A stretch of 17,798 nt of DNA. Origin: [Eubacterium] saphenum (GTDB lineage: Bacteria; Bacillota; Clostridia; Oscillospirales; Ruminococcaceae). The DNA lies in contig SFLN01000029.1 of assembly GCA_004554555.1 (NCBI GenBank), forward strand, positions 1 to 17,798. Direction: 5' to 3'. The notes under the pieces are model-generated. The model made no database searches. It was not told where the DNA came from and was given only the letters and a program-made list of their open reading frames with translations. The position numbers and the translations under genes were made by a program. How positions within the stretch are numbered: the first letter of the stretch is position 1; each line of letters begins with the position of its first letter. This document shows positions 14,593 to 17,798 of the stretch, one piece after another.

Positions 14593-15741
14593 ATGGCAAT
14601 GGAAAAGAAAAAGGCTACGGGAAAATCTGCTGAAAAGACGGAAAAAACCGTTGACGCTGCCGACAAAAAACGCGCGATTGAGATTGCGATGCAGCAGATT
14701 GACAAGCAGTTCGGCGAGGGCACGATTATGTTTATGGGCGAGAACAAGCACATGGACCTCGAGCATATCTCGACAGGCTCTCTTATGCTGGATTTGGCGC
14801 TCGGAATAGGCGGACTGCCGAAGGGCAGAATTATAGAGGTTTACGGCGCGGAGTCGTCGGGTAAGACAACGCTCTGCCTGCACGCGGTTGCCGAGGCGCA
14901 GAAAGCGGGCGGAATGGCTGCGTTTATCGATGTCGAGCACGCGCTTGACCCTGTTTACGCAAAGGCGCTGGGCGTTGACGTGGACAACCTGCTGGTTTCG
15001 CAGCCCGACACGGGTGAACAGGCGCTTGAAATTATCGAAACGCTGGTTCGCTCGGGCGCAATCGATATAGTTGTTCTGGACTCGGTTGCGGCGATGGCGA
15101 CAAAAGCGGAAATTGACGGAGATATGGGTGACGCGCACGTCGGCGTACAGGCGCGTTTGATGTCGCAGGCGATGAGAAAGCTCACCGCGATTATCGGCAA
15201 AACCAACTGCGTTGCGATTTTCATCAACCAAATCCGTGAGAAAATCGGCGTGCTTTACGGCAACCCCGAAACCACACCCGGCGGTCGTGCACTTAAATTC
15301 TACGCGTCGGTGAGAATTGACGTGAGAAAGGGCGAGCCGCTCAAAAACGGCACGGAAATCATCGGAAGCCGCGTTAAGTGCAAGGTTGTGAAAAACAAGG
15401 TTGCGCCGCCCTTCAAGACTGCGGAATTTGATATGATTTTCGGCGAGGGCATTTCCAAAATCGGTGAAATCATCGACTGCGCGGTTGAGTTCAACATAAT
15501 CAAAAAGAGCGGTTCCTGGTTCTCGTATGACGATATGAAAATCGGTCAGGGCAAGGACAAGGTTAAGGAGTTCTTGAAAGAGAACGCGCAGATTTGCGAT
15601 GAAATCGAGAAAAAGGTTCGCGATGAATTTGAAAAGCGCGCAAACAACGGTGAGGAAATAATTCCCGCCGAGGAGGAGAAGAAGCCCGAGGAGAAGGCGG
15701 AGGACGATTTTTCCGAGTTTGACACCGATGGTGCCGAGTAA
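14593..15741 (+). CDS. recA: Recombinase RecA
   Basis: A 382-residue ATP-dependent strand-exchange protein for homologous recombination and SOS induction. Walker A is GAESSGKT (85-92), the catalytic glutamate is E115 in FIDVEHALDP, and Walker B is VVLDSVAA (160-167). Loop 1 includes EIDGDMGD (173-180) and loop 2 lies around NQIREKIGVLYGNPETTPGG (212-231). An acidic C-terminal tail is present. ATG 14593 has GGAGGG 7 bases upstream; the in-frame ATG 14578 partly overlaps that Shine-Dalgarno sequence. The protein has a lysine-rich N-terminal extension of about 20 residues. GAESSGKT has alanine where GPESSGKT is usual. I saw no SOS box or clear promoter directly upstream. The stop codon overlaps the recX start by 1 base. 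Confidence 0.98.
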   Translation: MAMEKKKATGKSAEKTEKTVDAADKKRAIEIAMQQIDKQFGEGTIMFMGENKHMDLEHISTGSLMLDLALGIGGLPKGRIIEVYGAESSGKTTLCLHAVAEAQKAGGMAAFIDVEHALDPVYAKALGVDVDNLLVSQPDTGEQALEIIETLVRSGAIDIVVLDSVAAMATKAEIDGDMGDAHVGVQARLMSQAMRKLTAIIGKTNCVAIFINQIREKIGVLYGNPETTPGGRALKFYASVRIDVRKGEPLKNGTEIIGSRVKCKVVKNKVAPPFKTAEFDMIFGEGISKIGEIIDCAVEFNIIKKSGSWFSYDDMKIGQGKDKVKEFLKENAQICDEIEKKVRDEFEKRANNGEEIIPAEEEKKPEEKAEDDFSEFDTDGAE

Positions 15742-16379
15742 TGAAAATCACGTCTTTGTCGGAGTATAAGGGCGACACTTGGGAAATAGTTCTCGACAGC
15801 GGGCAGAAAATCTTCGTAAACGAGCTTGTGGTGAGCGATTGCCGGCTTTTCGAGGGCAAGGAGATTAGTACTGCGGATTTGTCCGCGATAACCTCAGCCG
15901 ACCTTGTGAGAAAGGCGAAAAAACGCGCGCTTTACCTGCTCGGAGAGCGGGCGTATTGCAGGGCGGAGCTGTACTCAAAGCTGGAAAAGACGTATAATGC
16001 TGAAATTGCCGAGGAGGCGGTTTCGTATGTCGAGGAGCTCGGTTACATCAATGACGAGGATTATGCGGCAAAGTATGCGGAGTATCTGATAAAGGTCAAA
16101 AAGCACGGCGTTTATAAGGCGAAGCAGGAAATGCTGCACAAGGGGATACCGCGCGAGCTTTGTGAAAACGCGCTTGCGGAGTATTCCGAGGAAGAGCTGG
16201 ACGAGGAATTGACCGAGCTTATCGGGAAAAAATATATTGATAAAATAGCGGATTTTGACGGACGTCGAAGGACTGTCGCGGCGCTTGTGCGGAGAGGATA
16301 CGATTTTACTTCGGTGAAGCGCTGTATAGCAAAATGCTTGGAGGACTTCGATGACGAGGAGTTTTACGAAAATGAGTGA
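15741..16379 (+). CDS. recX: Regulatory protein RecX
   Basis: A 212-residue modulator of RecA that binds the RecA filament and limits its activity. The N-terminal strands (MKITSLSEYKGDTWEIVLDS) are followed by tandem three-helix repeats: RKAKKRALYLLGERAYCRAELYSKL (about 57-81), then SYVEELGYINDEDYAAKYAEY, QEMLHKGIPRELCENAL and a last repeat ending near VKRCIAKCLED. This is the normal RecX layout and length. Its ATG shares one base with the recA stop codon (TAATG), a tight translational coupling often seen for this pair. The gene overlaps the start of rimO by 8 bases. The low-complexity acidic end DFDDEEFYENE is typical. Confidence 0.93.
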   Translation: MKITSLSEYKGDTWEIVLDSGQKIFVNELVVSDCRLFEGKEISTADLSAITSADLVRKAKKRALYLLGERAYCRAELYSKLEKTYNAEIAEEAVSYVEELGYINDEDYAAKYAEYLIKVKKHGVYKAKQEMLHKGIPRELCENALAEYSEEELDEELTELIGKKYIDKIADFDGRRRTVAALVRRGYDFTSVKRCIAKCLEDFDDEEFYENE

Positions 16380-17709
16380 GAAAAAACTTACAAAGGTTGC
16401 GATGGTTTCGCTTGGATGCGCGAAAAATCAGGTTGACGCGGAGATGATGATGGCGAGGCTTGCGGACGCGGGCTACGCTTTTGTCGAGGAGCCGGGCGTT
16501 TCGGACATCGTTTTGCTGAACACCTGCGGCTTCATCACGGCGGCAAAGGAAGAGGCAATCGAGTGGCTCAACGAGCTGATTGAGCTGAAAAAAGAGGGCA
16601 GAATAAAGTATATATGCGTGACGGGCTGCCTTTCGGAGCGTTATCGCGGGGAATTTGCGGAGCTTTATCCCGAGGTTGACGCGGTTGTGGGAATTTCGGA
16701 GTACGAGCGGATTGCCGAGGTTTTCGAGGAAATGCAAAAAGGCGAGAAAATCCAGACATTCGGCGACAAGGAAAAGCATACAATGGAAGGCAAGCGGATT
16801 TTGTCCACTGCGCCGCATTACGCTTATATGCGAATCGCGGACGGCTGCGACAACTGCTGCACATACTGCGCAATTCCGCAAATCCGCGGGCATTATCGCT
16901 CAAGACCGATGGAGAAAATCGTTGAGGAAGCGCGGCTGCTTGCCGAGGACGGCGTGAAAGAGCTTATCTTGATTGCGCAGGACACCACGCGCTACGGGCT
17001 TGATTTGTACGGAAAACTGTCGCTGCCCGAGCTGCTGAACAAGCTCTGCGAGCTGGATTTCAAGTGGATAAGAGTGCTTTACTGCTACCCCGAGAGGATT
17101 ACGGACGAGCTGATTTCGGTAATCAAAAATCAGCCTAAAATCGTGAAATATCTTGACATTCCTATGCAGCACTGCGACGGGACATTGCTCAAGCGAATGA
17201 ACCGCAAGGGCGACGAGAACTCGCTTCGTGAGCTTGTGGCAAAGCTGCGGCGCGAGATACCGGGAATAACGCTCAGAACCACGTTTATCACGGGTTTCCC
17301 GGGCGAAACCGAGGAGCAGTTCAACAAGCTCGGTGAATTTGCCGAGGAGATGAAGTTCGAGAGAATGGGCTGTTTCGCGTACTCCGAGGAGGAGGGAACG
17401 CCCGCCGCCGGTTTCCCCGACCAGGTTGACGAGGAAGTCCGTGAGCACCGCAAGGAAATTCTCGAGGAGCAGCAGGACACGCGTGTTGCGGAGATGTACG
17501 AGGCGATGACGGGCGAGGAAGTCGAGGTTGTCGTGGAGGGATACGACAGATATCTCGAGCATTATTTCGGGCGGAGCGCGGCGTTTGCTCCCGAGATTGA
17601 TGGAATGATTTACTTCACGGCGAAGGGCAAAAAGGTTGCCGCGGGAGATTTTGTGAAAATCCGCTTGCAGCGAGTTGTTGAGAATAACCTTATCGGAGAA
17701 TTAGTATGA
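16372..17709 (+). CDS. rimO: Ribosomal protein S12 methylthiotransferase RimO
   Basis: A radical-SAM enzyme that adds a methylthio group to an aspartate of ribosomal protein S12. The 445 residues contain the N-terminal methylthiotransferase domain with cysteines C16 (SLGCAKN), C52 (NTCGFI) and C86 (TGCLSER), and the radical-SAM CxxxCxxC at C159, C163 and C166 (GCDNCCTYCAIP). A C-terminal TRAM domain covers about 380-445. IAQDTTRYGLDLYG (201-214) separates RimO from the related tRNA enzymes MiaB and MtaB. ATG 16372 gives the usual short N-terminus (MSEKKLTKVAMVSLGC) and has GAGGAG 10 bases upstream. ATG 16351, with GGAGGA 5 bases upstream, is a real alternative adding 7 residues. The end overlaps the next gene by 4 bases (ATGA). 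Confidence 0.95.
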   Translation: MSEKKLTKVAMVSLGCAKNQVDAEMMMARLADAGYAFVEEPGVSDIVLLNTCGFITAAKEEAIEWLNELIELKKEGRIKYICVTGCLSERYRGEFAELYPEVDAVVGISEYERIAEVFEEMQKGEKIQTFGDKEKHTMEGKRILSTAPHYAYMRIADGCDNCCTYCAIPQIRGHYRSRPMEKIVEEARLLAEDGVKELILIAQDTTRYGLDLYGKLSLPELLNKLCELDFKWIRVLYCYPERITDELISVIKNQPKIVKYLDIPMQHCDGTLLKRMNRKGDENSLRELVAKLRREIPGITLRTTFITGFPGETEEQFNKLGEFAEEMKFERMGCFAYSEEEGTPAAGFPDQVDEEVREHRKEILEEQQDTRVAEMYEAMTGEEVEVVVEGYDRYLEHYFGRSAAFAPEIDGMIYFTAKGKKVAAGDFVKIRLQRVVENNLIGELV

Positions 17710-17798
17710 ACCTGCCAAATAAACTGACGCTGATACGCATTGCGATTGTGCCGTTTTTCGTGCTTTTTATGTGTGTTTCGGAGATACCGCTGCGGTTT
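17706..17798 (+). CDS. pgsA: CDP-diacylglycerol--glycerol-3-phosphate 3-phosphatidyltransferase, N-terminal part only
   Basis: Only 31 codons lie in the window: MNLPNKLTLIRIAIVPFFVLF and on to the right edge. N-LPN-LT-R-P followed by a hydrophobic helix is the characteristic start of PgsA, the membrane enzyme making phosphatidylglycerol phosphate for anionic phospholipids. The ATG overlaps the rimO stop codon, with GGAG at 17695-17698 seven bases upstream. rimO-pgsA adjacency is common in Firmicutes and supports the call. The catalytic CDP-alcohol phosphotransferase motif lies beyond the window, so cardiolipin synthase or another family member is not formally excluded. Confidence 0.88.
   Translation, partial: MNLPNKLTLIRIAIVPFFVLFMCVSEIPLRF

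Noticed and set aside
14272..15231. Minus-strand open frame of 319 codons opposite prmC and recA
   Set aside because: It is antisense to the conserved recA core, has no recognisable domain and is dominated by R, N, V and H residues as expected from reversed codons.

Overview
The window looks like a chromosomal segment from a Gram-positive anaerobe of the Clostridia, most likely near the Oscillospiraceae/Ruminococcaceae. The reasons are strong AGGAGG-type ribosome binding sites, sigma-A promoters with exact 17-base spacers, an FMN riboswitch in front of an ECF-type riboflavin S component, a roughly 640-residue aconitase of the Aquifex/clostridial type, a DUF1385 (YqhQ) gene next to prmC, and a recA-recX-rimO-pgsA run. 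This placement is inferred from gene content and style; no 16S gene or other decisive marker is present. I saw no rRNA, tRNA, CRISPR array, insertion sequence or phage module.

Layout. (1) Positions 1-820 hold the 3' part of a yicC-family RNase gene. (2) Positions 827-2347 form one regulated unit: promoter, a short 5' hairpin, FMN riboswitch, intrinsic terminator, ribU, a DUF5662 gene, and a terminator. (3) Positions 2351-5826 hold tandem promoters followed by aconitase and NADP-isocitrate dehydrogenase, ending at a terminator that can work in both directions. (4) Positions 5864-6748 hold the only minus-strand gene, a membrane-anchored SpoIID/LytB-like protein whose expected catalytic residues are replaced. 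(5) From 6807 to the right edge all genes point right with gaps of 44 bases or less, or with overlaps: citrate synthase, an 8-TM membrane protein, a lipoprotein with propeller-type acidic loops, an OmpR/histidine kinase pair, DUF1385, prmC, recA, recX, rimO and the start of pgsA.

How the genes fit together. Citrate synthase, aconitase and isocitrate dehydrogenase are the three steps from oxaloacetate plus acetyl-CoA to 2-oxoglutarate. This is the oxidative branch that anaerobes use to make glutamate. Here it is split over two promoters, with the SpoIID-like gene between them. RibU imports riboflavin, and its riboswitch shuts transcription down when FMN is high; the DUF5662 gene appears to be under the same control. 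The membrane protein, lipoprotein, response regulator and kinase form a plausible envelope-sensing cassette of unknown stimulus. The right third is information processing: release-factor methylation, recombination, S12 methylthiolation and phospholipid synthesis.

Most of the window is ordinary housekeeping. The parts that deserve a second look are the inactive-looking SpoIID paralog, the DUF5662 gene under FMN control, the repeat-rich leader of the aconitase operon, the inverted repeat at the citrate synthase promoter, and the lipoprotein/two-component cassette.
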